64,000 bases of DNA, taken from assembly GCA_964023205.1 (NCBI GenBank), contig OZ026850.1:3680368-3744367 (forward strand). Direction: 5' to 3'. The stretch is from Lutraria lutraria. Its lineage: Eukaryota > Mollusca > Bivalvia > Venerida > Mactridae. Shown here piece after piece: positions 25,041 to 36,591 of the stretch; position 1 is the stretch's first letter; each line of letters starts with the position of its first letter. Under the pieces are notes generated by a model that worked only from the letters and a program-made list of their open reading frames with translations, searched no databases and was not told the origin of the DNA. A program made the translations under genes and the position numbers.

Positions 25041-27099
25041 CCATTAAGAAATGTGAGACTGTTTACCCCCAAGTTAAGCGAGATGTTTTTCTCCTGTGTC
25101 TGATGGATACGTCTTTAAGAAACTTGGACAGAATTCGTTAATTCTTTCACATTGTAAAGAAATGTTTGCTTTGAGTGCACTGTACAGGAATCTGACATTA
25201 CACCAGACCCTAACAAGTTGCTGTACATAATTATTGGTGCGTATTGGTGTGTAAGTGCACTCAATAAGTTCTCGATTAATGTTCATTATCTGTGTGATAT
25301 AATTACTATTCCCCGACATAACTTTACCATCAATGACTATATAATGTCAGTTAGAACTGGCAAGTGGGAAAAAGATTAAATACTATATTTCCCAAGTCAC
25401 ATGCAGAAAGGGTGAAGGCAGATTTGATTGGTCATTTTGAATAGACTGGACCACTGTATTTGTGTGACTGGTAGTCTGTTTATTGATGTTAGAATATACC
25501 TGATATCTGGACTGGTTCTGTGGCTATTTGTAATCAGAATGTAGATACTGCCAGACTGTTGGTAATTTATTGGTATGTGTGTGTATAATTCTAAGTGTGT
25601 ACTATTTATATGATTATATAATTTTGGAACATATATTATTTGGATTTTAAGATGGACTTTTATTAGGCTTGAGATAAATAGTTATGTGCCTAACCATTAT
25701 TTGACTGAAAAAGTTGGGGAGGTAGGTGACAATATTTACAGTAATATTTTTTTCTTTTCCTACCTGTCGTACACTGGAGGTATAAGTCTTATACAATTAA
25801 TTTTGGTTTTTGTTATTAGAATCTTCGAAGGTCGGCACCAAAAAAGGATCTATTCGGTAACCATTAACAAAACTATTTTTTTGGCCTTACGACTTTTGCC
25901 TGATGTCTTATAAACCAATTTTAGATGATGCTTAAACTATTATTAGCTTCCCAGATACTAATTTATTGATAATTATTGAGTCAGATGATGTTACAAAATG
26001 CAAAATGTCGGTAAGTTTTCAATAAAGTGTTCAATAAAATTTCAATTATCAATAGTGTTTAACTGGAATTGCTACACAGATTTAAGCATAATATAAATTT
26101 TGCTAGGTTAAATACTGTTACAGTAATTTATAAGTATGGGCAGATTTTCGAACTTATTCTAAAGTTCTCTGAAAACCGAAATTCACAGAAAACCAGACTG
26201 AAAATAGGCCCAGTCTGGAAGGGGTCAGGTTTTCAGCACTCATTCTGTATTATGAATATTTTTCAACAATATTTTCAGTTCTGTCTAGCAGTGAACTTTT
26301 ATCACCAATTCATGAATTCTGTACAAGTACTATAGCCTTGTCCGTATGTTACTGCCAACAACCATGAATCACTTAAGTCAAACTTAATTATTTATATTTG
26401 TATATACAAGTTAATTATATTATTTAGACTTGACTTTAAAGCCCCATTAGCTTTTTGGATGTTGTTAAAATTAAAGTAGGTCTTGTTTTACCTAGAAAGA
26501 TGTCAAATTTTATTTCTAGTTAACTTCTCTTTGATGTGTTGATTATATATTATGTCTGCATACTTTGCTTATATATAAATGATAATTTGTATATTTAGTT
26601 TCCTAAACCTCTGTTTTGTTTCTAACTTATTTATGTTTACTCCCATGTCGTATGTAAATTATGTATATATTTATATTATGTAAATGATGATGAGCCTTGG
26701 CTCAAGTCATGTAATAAAGTATCTGTTCTGTTCTGTTCTAATTTCTATTATTTTCAATGATATAGCAAACAATGTGAGAAAAAAGCATTTGACAACATTT
26801 TAAAGAGATGTGGCTAAAGAAAAGCATTATGTAAATATTGTTTTAGAGCAAATAATATACATTTCTTATATTTTACTATCATTTTACCTATTGTTCAGTA
26901 ATTATAACTTAATTCAAAAAGCTGATGGGCCTTTACTGCCAATTAATGTTTTATTGTGTGTCTGAAATAATGCGAACGATTGTAATTGAATAAGAATTAT
27001 GAAGAAATAGAAGTAAAGTTGTAAAAATGTTAATAATTAAAAACATAAGTGTTGATATTAGTTGTTTAACTGTAAGAAAAATGTCAACAAATCAAAGGA
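25041..27099. other. Non-coding DNA
   Basis: No gene recognised. 25074-25319 has an 81-codon minus-strand open frame without a family resemblance. 26690-26740 ends in AATAAAGTATCTGTTCTGTT and further CTGTT repeats, similar in form to a retroposon 3' tail (compare 47125-47155). Confidence 0.45.
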
Positions 27100-27480
27100 C
27101 TGACAAAGGAAGGAAGGAAGGAACAACGAAAAAATCTGACAAATGAATGTATGAATAAAAAATGAATGAACAAACAAACAAATAACTAAATAACTAACTA
27201 AATAACTGACTATTAAACCAATGGACGTACAAATAAATAAATATACAATTGAATGAATAAACTAACAAATGAACGAAAGACTGAATGAACAAATTTGTAA
27301 ACTAATGAATAAAATTTAACAATTTAATGAATAAATGAATGTTTAAATAAGTGAATGACAAAAAATAAATAAATGAACAAATAAATGAACAAATAAATAA
27401 ATAAATAAATAAATAAGCAAACTAACAAATGAATGAAAGATTAAAAAAATGAATAAACAAATAAATGAATGAATGATCAA
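27100..27480. repeat. Degenerate AAAT/GAAT/AAAC tetranucleotide tract
   Basis: Purine-rich low-complexity sequence with ATAA, ATGA and ACAA steps in near 4-bp register; the purest part is near 27360-27420. Confidence 0.85.
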
Positions 27481-28287
27481 ACATGTCAATTACCTTTTTT
27501 TTTCATTGTATAGTGTAATATTCTGAACAAAATTGATGACACCCACTACATAAAATGCAATTAGTCGGTGCTTGTTTAAAAGTCCATTAACAAAAATATC
27601 ATTTTAACCAAATGTTTTTAAGTTACAAATTTAAAAACTGGTAAGTTACATGTGTTTATATTTAACAAATCCTAATGAACCCAAGTAATGCAGAACGGAT
27701 GATGTACTTTATGGAAATTGGTTCCCAAATCATGTGCATATAAAAATATGCGGTTTATATGTTTTGTTCAATATATAAACTGCAATATTGGGAGGAAACA
27801 ATCATTTCTCTAAATCTAGGTCTAACAGGAAGGTTCAATTGTTTCTAGAGTAAATTAACATGAATTTTATGACATTCTAAGAAATTTGCAAATTGATACT
27901 TAATATATTTACAAACATGTATTGACGTTGCAATTAATCAGACACCTTAAAAAGTGACAATATATCAAGATTTTCATGGAAGAAAAACATACTATGTATA
28001 TATTTCGTACAGGATTATTGTTAGACTTACTGTTGGTTATAACTTCTGTGCTTTAGTGCAAAAAGGTGTAATACGTTTTTTGGAACTGAATGACAGTTCA
28101 GCTTTTCATATAGCCATTACTCACTTGGTGAGAATGAATATTGATGGGGATCAAAGTGTAACTTCTGAAATTCGGACCCTCGGAAATCCGGAAACTTCTG
28201 AAATCCGGACGATTTTCTTGGTTGCAAAATTTCTCCCTCTATTTCAATGTAAATTAGACTTCTGAATTCCAGAACTTGTGAATTCTG
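27481..28287. other. Non-coding DNA
   Basis: No gene. 28160-28220 contains three CTTCTGAAAT(T/C)CGGA phrases. Confidence 0.45.
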
Positions 28288-28655
28288 ATGACTTTAAAGA
28301 TTTTTTCTGAGGGGAAGATGCCTGCTAACAACCCCTGCTATGGAAGGAACTACCTTTCATAAATTGATATTATTTATTATTGGCAATATTGTTTTGTTAT
28401 GATTCCTGTTAGCTATGTACATGGAAGAACAGTCTTGAGACTTGTCAGCGAGCCAATTTGGTCATCTTTCTGATACATAGGTAAATGGATACTTATAGGC
28501 ATAAAAACATATTTGTTTCTGGTTACAAACCCCTTAAAGATAAGGTAGGTAGGTAAGGGCTTTTTTGGCTCTTAAGCAGGGCTTTTTTCCTTATATACCA
28601 GGGGTTGTTAGCAGGCATCTTCCCCTCAGAAAAATTCTTTAAAATCATGCATTTT
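28288..28655. repeat. Long inverted repeat, ~50-bp arms
   Basis: TCTGAGGGGAAGATGCCTGC and then TAACAACCCCTG (28306-28338) is mirrored by CAGGGGTTGTTA and GCAGGCATCTTCCCCTCAGA (28599-28630), with similarity continuing for some bases outward. The right arm lies inside the TTTCTGGTTAC element described next. Confidence 0.85.
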
Positions 28656-28908
28656 TCTGCTAAAGTTCAATCTACAATAAGTTTTTTCTTCTCCTTTTAC
28701 ATAGAATATATGTTATTTTCCCCTAAATATATAGAGAGAAGGCCCCTTCCCCTACCTGTGAAAATAGTCTTGGAGAGTTAAAAAAAGCAAAACAGTGGAT
28801 GTACTTTTCCTTGGGCCTAATAGAAGTTCCAGGGTCGCGTAGGGCCAGGGGACTCGGGTTAGAGTAGGTCATGTGACCAGAAACTAACTCTTTTTTTTCG
28901 CCTTAGAT
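28491..28908. mobile_element. MITE with TATAGGC..AAAA..TTTCTGGTTAC termini
   Basis: Left end TATAGGCATAAAAACATATT then TGTTTCTGGTTAC; right end GTGACCAGAAACTAACTC then TTTTTTTTCGCCTTAG. The same terminal scheme bounds 44046-44271. Confidence 0.6.
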
Positions 28909-29157
28909 ACTTAGATAAGCTGATTACAGGTAGTTAGTGGAGAGGTCAGCATTGGAATATTCCATTATCCCTGGGAATAGACTACACTAGAAAAATCTGC
29001 AGGTTGTACAATAATAATTACTCATAGTTGTGGCTAGAAAAACAATAGTTATGTTTATGATTACGTTTACCCACCTCCACGCACTCCAACACATAGGGGA
29101 GGGTGGTTGGTTGAAAATCTATTCACTTCTAATTTTTTCTGAGCATATTTTTAGAGT

Positions 29158-29402
29158 ACCCGCCTCTGTGGTCGAGTGGTTGAGGTCGGTGACTTCAAAT
29201 TACTGTAACCTCTCACTGATTGATGGTCGTGGGTTCAAGCCCCACTACCGACCATGTCTCTTTATGTGAGAAACTAGGAAGTTGCTACGGAGAATGGGAG
29301 TCTAGCACAGGTTCTTCCCAGGAATTATGCTTAGGTGAACTGTCCGGATTATATGAATCTGACTGTTGAAAAGGGGCATAAAACTTGAAATAAACAAACA
29401 AA
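29158..29402 (+). repeat. tRNA-derived SINE, family with CCCGCCTCTGTGGTCGAGTGG head
   Basis: A-box-like TGGTCGAGTGGTTGAGG, B-box-like GGGTTCAAGCC, then TCTCTTTATGTGAGAAACTA, GGAGAATGGGAGTCTAG, GGTTCTTCCCAGGAA and a tail AAACAAACAAAAC. The inverted copy is at 34611-34862. Confidence 0.85.
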
Positions 29403-29981
29403 ACATCTTTCTAGAGAATATAAGATACTATTATTTAAATATACCCAAATATTTTGATACTTTGAATTTACCGTCAGAAATTTAAGGTTTTGCGCTAAAA
29501 GATGGGGTCAGTATGGATTAATAGAATCTATCATTGCGTTGGGTTGTGGATAAGGCAATCTCACACGAAGCTTAGAGATAAGTACAAAGAACGAGGCTTT
29601 ATATCGCGCAACATTGAAGAAAATGACGTCATTTTATGACGTTTTACACGATCTCTGGTAAATCACATGTCGACGTTCCAACGTTGCTCTCGTTGTAGAT
29701 AACCCCATACAAGATAAGATTTTCCAGCACCGCTATTTTTAGTAACTTTTACGGATTTTTCTATCCAGTTAGTGAGAAACCATGAACCAGTCTGTTTATT
29801 TTGATAGCCATCATTTGTAGCAGTAGTATAAGGTTATTCTCAGGGCAATAAGGTATTTCGTATCTATGATTACCCTTGGTACCCGATTTGTGATGAAAAT
29901 AGTTAAGTGAAATACATTAATTTGTCCTTGACTTCAATTAATTAGTATATTTAGATGTTGCTTGTTGTTTCTCATTTAAAG

Positions 29982-30060
29982 GTATCGAGGGCTCAGCGCA
30001 ACACTGTCGTAACTTGTTCTTATTTCAATACGAGTTACGACACTGTTGCGTTGAAACCTC
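29982..30060. mobile_element. 79-bp foldback element, copy 1
   Basis: GTATCGAGGGCTCAGCGCAA and CACTGTCGTAA are mirrored by AGTTACGACACTGTTGCGTT and GAAACCTC, with a loop of about 20 bases. The second copy is at 41187-41270 in the opposite orientation. Confidence 0.85.
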
Positions 30061-30533
30061 AAAACTGTTGTTTGCAGACGTGATGGTTACATTCCCAAAG
30101 TCCTGATTACCGGTACTCTCCTGCCATTGGTTAATTTCAAGAATCGACCAATCAGAGTTCAATTTTGAGATCAACTTAGTTGTGGTGTCAAGTTGACCAG
30201 GGTTTTTTATGCCTCCTCCATTTTGAGGTCATAAAGTCTTACCTCTGTCTGTGTGTTTAAATTTTAGTGTCCGGTAAATTCATTTAAATTGTGTTTCATA
30301 CCCCAAATTGGTTTCAGGTGAAATTGGTTTCAGGTGAAATTTGTTTCGCCAAAAGAGGCTTCAACCTGCTATTTCATCCCCATATTAAGGGTTATGGGTG
30401 CCTTCCCCAAAACACCTCAATTAAGAAGTATTGAAAATAAGTGAATATGGGTTGTTGTAATAATAACATCCTGGTTATACCTTAAATTGATTTTATCTTA
30501 AAAATCTGAAACCTAGTCCTGACTTTTATGGCC

Positions 30534-30760
30534 GCGGCCGTAGTCTAGTGGCTTGTGACGCAGCGATCCTAGTTCAAATTGCGGTCACAGCTTCTATGAA
30601 TTTTTTTTAAGAATTTTGATTTTCCTCCATCCGTAGAAAAGTTGCCGGCTACTTGTGGAAGGGTAAATTAGGTATTGTTAAGAATACTGTCCAGGAAATC
30701 TGGTTTGGTGAAGTAGCCACTGTGTATAAATCTAATCATAATATCAAATGATATGAATTT
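30534..30760 (+). repeat. tRNA-derived SINE
   Basis: CCGTAGTCTAGTGGCTTGTG head, AGTTCAAATTGC B-box-like, then CTCCATCCGTAGAAAAGTTG, CTTGTGGAAGGGTAAATTAG and CTGTCCAGGAAATCTGG of the shared body. Confidence 0.75.
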
Positions 30761-31321
30761 CTTGATTTGACAAATACTGATAAATCTGGAGTGCAGCCCC
30801 TTTAATAATAATCAATTAAAAGGAATTTCATGGTTTTAAAAAATAATTCATAATCTGGAGTCGAGTCCCTTTAATTATGGTCAAAGGAAAGGCATTTCCT
30901 GGTTTGATTAATAATTGATAAATCTGGAGCCCCTTTAAGGATTGTCAGGCTGAAGCAAGATTTGATCAAGGTTTCATAGATCGATGTTGTGCAGGTCATA
31001 AATTTCATGAAGGCTTGTCAGCAAAATAAAGAGCAGACACTTTTCATTGTGTATGGCAGTATTCTGTTAGAATGATGGCTTGGGAAAACTGGCAAAGCAA
31101 ATCTGACAGCCAAGACAAGGATACCAATCTTTCCAACAGGGTTAATTAATAAAATGGGATATTTCCTCTTGGTCATATCTTGCTTTGTCGGAACCTCTAA
31201 GGAGCTACTTTGGCTTTGCCAATTAATTTTTGTTCTGTCTCAGGAAAAATCATATTTTTATACTCATAAGCTTGAGGGAAGTGTTATTTGCAAGTTACCA
31301 ATCTTCTTAATGCTGTTTTAG
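30761..31321. other. Non-coding DNA with loose repeats
   Basis: TAAATCTGGAGTGCAGCCCC-type phrases recur three times (30781, 30852, 30918). No gene. Confidence 0.5.
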
Positions 31322-32325
31322 AAGATCAAGGTCTTGTTTGTTTGTTTGATTTTTTAAAACAAAATCAGTTTCTTGTTTGTTTATTTCGGAAGAAATCAAT
31401 GTCTTGTTAGTTTGTTTTGGTAGAAGATCTTTGTCTTGTTTGTTTGTTTTGGTAAATCAAGGTCTTGTTTGTTTGTTTTGGTAGAAGATCTTTGTCTTGT
31501 TTGTTTGTTTTGGTAAATCAAGGTCTTGTTTGTTTGTTTTGGCAGAAGATCTTTGTCTTGTTTGTTTGTTTTGGTAAATCAAGGTCTTGTTTGTTTGTTT
31601 GATTTTTTAAAAAGAAAATCAATGTCTTGTTTGTTTGTTTTGGTAGAAAATCTTTGTCTTGTTTGTTTGTTTTGGTAAATCAAGGTCTTGTTTGTTTGTT
31701 TTGGTAGAAAATCAATGTCTTGTTTGTTTGTTTTGGTAGAAAATCAAGGTGTTGTTTGTTTGTTTTGATAGAAAATCAATGTCTTGTTTGTTTGTTTTGA
31801 TAGAAAATCAATGTCTTGTTTGTTTGTTTTGATAGAAAATCAATGTCTTGTTTGTTTGTTTTGATAGAAAATCAATGTCTTGTTTGTTTGTTTTGATAGA
31901 AAATCAATGTCTTGTTTGTTTGTTTTGGTATAAAATCAAGGTGTTGTTTGTTTGTTTTGATAGAAAATCAATGTCTTGTTTGTTTGTTTTGATAGAAAAT
32001 CAATGTCTTGTTTGTTTGTTTTGATAGAAAATCAATGTCTTGTTTGTTTGTTTTGATAGAAAATCAATGTCTTGTTTGTTTGTTTTGATAGAAAATCAAT
32101 GTCTTGTTTGTTTGTTTTGATAGAAAATCAATGTCTTGTTTGTTTGTTTGTTTTGATAGAAAATCAAGGTGTTGTTTGTTTGTTTTAGTAGAAAATCAAT
32201 GTCTTGTTTGTTTGTTTTGGTAGAAAATCAAGGTGTTGTTTGTTTGTTTTGGTAGAAGATTCATGTCATTTTTGTTTGTTTGTTTGTTTTGGTAGAAGAT
32301 CAATGTCTTGTTTGTTTGTTACAGA
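31322..32325. repeat. ~32-bp minisatellite, about 31 units
   Basis: Unit GTCTTGTTTGTTTGTTTTGA plus TAGAAAATCAAT, with an older left part (GGTAAATCAAGG / GGTAGAAGATCTTT) and a homogeneous right part (31740-32130). Confidence 0.95.
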
Positions 32326-33349
32326 AAATATGTCCAATATCATGGATTTGAAATCACAAATCTGAGGTCCATTGACCCTATCGCATGAGCCAAGTTAGCT
32401 GACTTTATCATTGTATCAGAATTTATTTCTGAATGTGAACATAAATCATTTTGTCCCAGTATAACATTTTTTAGGGTCTTAAAGTCAGATATTATACCCA
32501 TTCAAATGGAATTCCTGAAAATATGAACTTTTATTGAACTTTCTTGCCTACTTCATGAATAGTTCATGAAGTATAGATAACTATTTAATAGGGTCTAATG
32601 TTGTCCTTTGTCAAAAGGCTTGTTCAAATTATGGCTGGTTTTACATTAGCTATACCCTTTTAAATTTTTTTTAATGTTTGTTTTATGGCTGAAAATTAAC
32701 TGGCAAGCTTGGTTTAAATAGAATTGTTCTCATGCTTCCAAACAATTTGGAGAGTGAGAGAATTTTCTTAGTTAAATAAATTCAGACTGATAAACATCCA
32801 TCCTAAATTTAACGTTCAGAAATGTTTCATTAAATAGGGTTTATGGCTGTGAAACTTACACCCATTGAGGGTCACAGTATATTTACTAGCATAATTTAGG
32901 ACCATTTACCAATTACCCTCTGTCTGTGTCAATTTACCAATTACCCTCTGTCTGTGCCATTTTTGGAATTTTCGATTCTTGAATTACTTTCCTGTAGATG
33001 CGCATCATATGGAATATTTTCCGTCAACTTTTTTAGGGATTGCCTAAGAGTTTATAATTTTCTTGATGGCATCTTGTATTTATGACCCTATGAATCAGTA
33101 CAATGACAGGTCAAGGGCAGATAAATCAGGCATTCCAATCTTAAGGAATTATAATCTAATGTCGTAGTGAAAGGTACTTAGTGTCTTAGGAAGTATCATG
33201 TGATTATAGGCAACGTCTTAACAACGATTCTAATATGTCTAGACCACATATATTGCAATACAAAGTAGATTCTGAGACTAAAAAAGTCTGACAAATTTCC
33301 TGTTCAATCGACCATGGAGGTTTTAGTCTTTTCTTCTCTTTCTAATCAG
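32326..33349. other. Non-coding DNA
   Basis: No gene. A 28-bp exact duplication (AATTTACCAATTACCCTCTG... ) lies at 32898-32955. Confidence 0.5.
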
Positions 33350-33350
33350 C

Positions 33351-33548
33351 TGTGTTGCCATCATCAGACCAATTCATCTTAACACTGCTAATGATGTTGT
33401 TAAATTCTTTATTGCTCCTTACAATCAAATGGTACGGGATGCTGATATCGGAGATGCATTCTTTAATTCTGAGTTTGAAATCCCAGCTTATAATATCATG
33501 TCTCTTAATTTAGATCTATGGATGTCTCAGGATGGTACCATTGATTGA
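33351..33548 (+). other. Orphan open frame with coding-like codon pattern after an acceptor-like site
   Basis: After a strong acceptor-like tract (TTTTCTTCTCTTTCTAATCAG, ending at 33350) an open frame runs about 64 codons to TGA at 33546-33548. It reads IRPIHLNTANDVVKFFIAPY and later MSLNLDLWMSQDGTID. Codons such as AAT GAT GTT GTT and GAT GCT GAT ATC follow an RNY pattern. It has no ATG near its start, no family I recognise, and may be chance. If real it could be a terminal exon or a gene relic. Confidence 0.25.
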
Positions 33549-33740
33549 TATTGGTTTTCAAATAAATTTAGATCATTTTGCTGTGTAAGCATTCTTAACT
33601 AGTTTAGAATAGGTTTTTTCTCCATTATTTATTTAATTCAGAGTTTTCTTGATAAATAATCACTCCTTTAATGAACACATCATTCCTAAGAATCACACTG
33701 ATTCTCCACCGAAGAAAGCACCTTGAATACATAATTGCCT

Positions 33741-33949
33741 AGGCTGAAATTAAAAATAATTTTGTATGGAGTGCTCCGACCCAGAATTATAGCACTGGGT
33801 AGAAGTGGTAGGGATTTTATTTTTTTACTATTTAACAATAGTAGAAAAAAATGCCGCCCCAAAAAATTTTTTATTTTATTTATTTGCTAGGATTTTCTGG
33901 AGAAGGTAGGAGCACTCCAAACTAACTTATTTTTTTTTATTTTCAGCCC
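33741..33949. mobile_element. MITE with AGGCTGAAA termini
   Basis: AGGCTGAAATTAAAAATAAT...GGAGTGCTCC on the left is mirrored by GGAGCACTCCAAACTAACTT...TTTTCAGCCCT on the right. About 210 bp, no coding capacity. Confidence 0.75.
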
Positions 33950-34502
33950 TATCCTCCAAATGAATGCCTCACCCTTGATGAATGCTTAACCCCATTCACT
34001 TTTCAGAAGACAGAAAAGTGAAGAGTCTTCATATAATAATCAAATCGTTACCATCACAACCAAACATCTTTAAAAAAAATATGTATAGCCCTTGTGGGAT
34101 TTTTATTATTAAACTTAGGAGTATGTAAAATTATCTCGAAAATAACGTTCAAGTTTAAGGCTTTTAGTTAATGTTGCTTACATTGCAGTGCTGTTAAATG
34201 TGATTGATTTTATCTAAATTGGTAGCTATCCATTGCAAAGGAATATTTGAAGCAGTGTTATCTTGTTAATGGAAAGTATCATGTGAAATTTGCATTAAAC
34301 TCCATAGAAACCATTACATAATGACCATCAAGGTTGCTTAGAAGCTTTCAATCTGATGGATTCTATGAATTGTGTACAATGTCCAAGCTTTTGAATGACT
34401 CTGAGTCTGATCAATATTTTTTTTATGATTCATTCACACATTTTTTATCAGCTACAAATGTGTACCATTAAAGCATATTTATTTAGCTCTTGAAGTTGTC
34501 AA

Positions 34503-34642
34503 CCTTTTTGCTTGGTTAACAAACTACAGACTTCATATTGACTTCTCTTTGTTTGTTTGTTTGAGTTTTAAGCCTTTTTGCTTAGTTAACAAACTACAGA
34601 CTTCATATTGACCTCTCTTTGTTTGTTTGTTTGAGTTTTAAG
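34503..34642. repeat. 70-bp tandem duplication at a SINE tail
   Basis: CCTTTTTGCTTGGTTAACAA through TTGAGTTTTAAG is present twice with two differences. The repeated segment includes the SINE's poly-GTTT tail, so the duplication joined SINE tail and flank. Confidence 0.9.
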
Positions 34643-34862
34643 CCCCATTTCAATAGTCAGCATCATATGAGGTGGACAGTTCACCTAACCATTGTTCCTG
34701 GGTAGAACCAGTACTAGACTCCCATTCTCCGTAAGTAACTGCCTACTTTCTCACATAAAGAGACTTGGTCGGTAGCAGGGCTCGAACCAATGACCCTCTA
34801 TCAATGTGAGGTTACAGTGATTTGAAGTCAGCGACTTTAACCACCAGACCATGGTGGTGGGT
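34611..34862 (-). repeat. tRNA-derived SINE, same family as 29158, minus strand
   Basis: Reverse complement of the 29158 element, with tail complement GTTTGTTTGTTTGAG at the left and head complement ACCACCAGACCATGGTGG at the right. The left tail forms part of a local 70-bp duplication. Confidence 0.85.
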
Positions 34863-34941
34863 TGTTGACTTTTCTGTACCTTACGTTGTTTGATTGTTAA
34901 AAGTACTTGTTGTTTACTGAATCACTTTAAATTTCCTGAGC

Positions 34942-35090
34942 CTGCCCGACTAGCTCAGTGTTTAGAGCATTTGTCTATTGATCGAGAGGTTGTGAGTTCA
35001 AACCCTGGGCGACAAGGAGGAAGAATTTCTCTTAGAGAACACAATATCATGCTGCTCCTAGGGTTTTAATTCATGCACTATAAGTCTGTA
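34942..35090 (+). repeat. tRNA-derived SINE (TAGCTCAGTG head)
   Basis: CTAGCTCAGTGTTTAGAGC (A box) and GGTTGTGAGTTCAAACCC (B box) at tRNA spacing. The head matches those at 39821 and 43144. Confidence 0.8.
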
Positions 35091-35094
35091 GACC

Positions 35095-35340
35095 CTATTC
35101 CTGTCGCAATAGCCGAAGGGCATTACCCCTGTCCGTCCGTTCAAATTTTGGTTTCCAAATGATAACTCAAGAAATAATTCATGGATTGGTTTCATATTTT
35201 AATATGTGAAGGTGTATAATAATAAAATACAGGTTAAGTTCGATTACATTTTCACAGTTGGTAATATGGCCCCTTTTTGACATAGCTCCCAAGGGGGGGG
35301 GGGGGGGGTGCATTCCTGTCCTCCAGACACATTTCTAGTT
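35095..35340 (+). repeat. Dispersed repeat ending TCCAGACACATTTCTAGTT, copy 1
   Basis: TGTCCGTCCGTTCAAATTTTGGTTTCC, AATAACTCAAGAAAT-like and CCCCTTTTTGACA phrases, then a 17-G run (35286-35304) and the TCCTCCAGACACATTTCTAG end. Other copies: 54240-54440 and 58139-58420. Confidence 0.8.
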
Positions 35341-36479
35341 GAAATACTGCAGGATTTAAAAATTCCTTAAGTCATTCCACTCACCTTATTAAGCTTTGTG
35401 GTTTGGTCACCTTTTTTTGAAAATTTGCTATGAAAATTGTTTGCGAAAATACGAATTATTCTAAATGTAATGTCTTCCGACAAAATCACCTTAGGCTGTT
35501 ATTGGAAGAAAGTCAGTTAATTGGACCAATGTTTCTGTCTGCCTTTTTTTTTGGATTTCAGTTCAATGTATCTCAAATCCTCATCCAGATTTCTATACAG
35601 TTCAGAAACCTATTGGAAACATATCGGAATAAACTTTGTATATTATGATATTGGAATGAAAAATGTATACTTTACAGCTTTTCTCAGAGGGAACGTTAAT
35701 AATCAATATCGATACTTCTAAGATCTTGAAATAGTTTGAAATTTTTTTTTAAACGGTTTTCAATTTCTGTAGTCTTAGGAGTTTCCTGTTCTGTTTTATT
35801 TTACGAGAGGAAGGAGACATAAACAGTGCAATTCTCGTGGCTGTTTGTCTGGATTATTTTTCCGATGACTAATGTTGTATAAATGGTTAACTTTGATGAC
35901 GGTGATTTGTTTATAATTTTTTCAGTGTTGTCAAATGCCATACTTTATTTGCATAAGTGTTGTTTGTTTTGCTGTGGAGTAGATTAAGAGTTAACTCTGT
36001 TCTGCACACCAAAGTTTTTAGGTGCCAATCGCGCCAAATGCTACTTTCTGTTTCCTGTTGTTTCAATGTGTCGTTTCTACCTCAGTGATGAAGAGCTCAT
36101 TGTTTTTTTTGCTAGCCTGTAATAAAATTACAATGGAACCTCTTTGTAACAGTCAACAGCCTGTCATGACAAAATTGGCCGTTAAAGGGAGATGGTTGTT
36201 GTTAAGGGAGAGTTATATGTTTATATGCTGATCAGTATGACTGGAAATCTTGTCTGAGCTGCATGCAAATAATTATCAAATCATGAAAACCAAATTACAA
36301 AAACTGTGCTTCTTCGACATACTAGGACCGGTCGTCAAGTAAATGGTGCTTTCCGCAGTCAGAGCATTGTTTGCGAAAACGATAAAGAAAAAAGTTATTA
36401 TTAGATTCCGATACAAATGTTTGTTATTTTAAATACTTCTCTCGATTGAAATTATCATAAAGATTTTCTTCCATTTCAG
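35341..36479 (+). other. Upstream flank / last 5' intron of the OATP gene
   Basis: No coding exon recognised. 36128-36215 contains a degenerate sequence related to the TACAGTR MITE (ACAATGGAACCTC...GGTTGTTGTTAAGGG). The region ends in the acceptor at 36479. No TATA box or start site can be assigned with confidence. Confidence 0.4.
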
Positions 36480-36591
36480 ATGGATATCAAATCTCTTCTC
36501 AGTTACTGCCTCTAGAGATGTTTAGATTTTGTTGTCTGTTGAGAAATTAATAGTGTCTCATCAAAGGTTGGAGATTACACAATTGGTTACC
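36480..36591 (+). other. 5' leader segment of the OATP transcript with two short upstream ORFs
   Basis: A good acceptor (pyrimidine-rich tract ending TTTCAG at 36479) precedes the start codon, so the leader is probably spliced and at least one upstream exon lies in unseen or unrecognised sequence. Two upstream ATGs occur in the leader: one at 36480 (11 codons, stop TAG) and one at 36518 (10 codons, stop TAA). Neither is in frame with the main start. The main ATG at 36592 sits in a strong context (ACCATGG). An in-frame extension upstream of it has no ATG, so 36592 is the preferred start. Confidence 0.6.

Noticed and set aside
25074..25319. 81-codon minus-strand frame beside the 35-bp array
   Set aside because: No family resemblance and no flanking gene structure; of a length expected by chance.
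34942..35020. Possible tRNA gene (TAGCTCAGTG...GGTTGTGAGTTCAAACCC)
   Set aside because: A and B boxes are present but the acceptor stem does not pair convincingly, and the head is shared by other SINE copies (39821, 43144).
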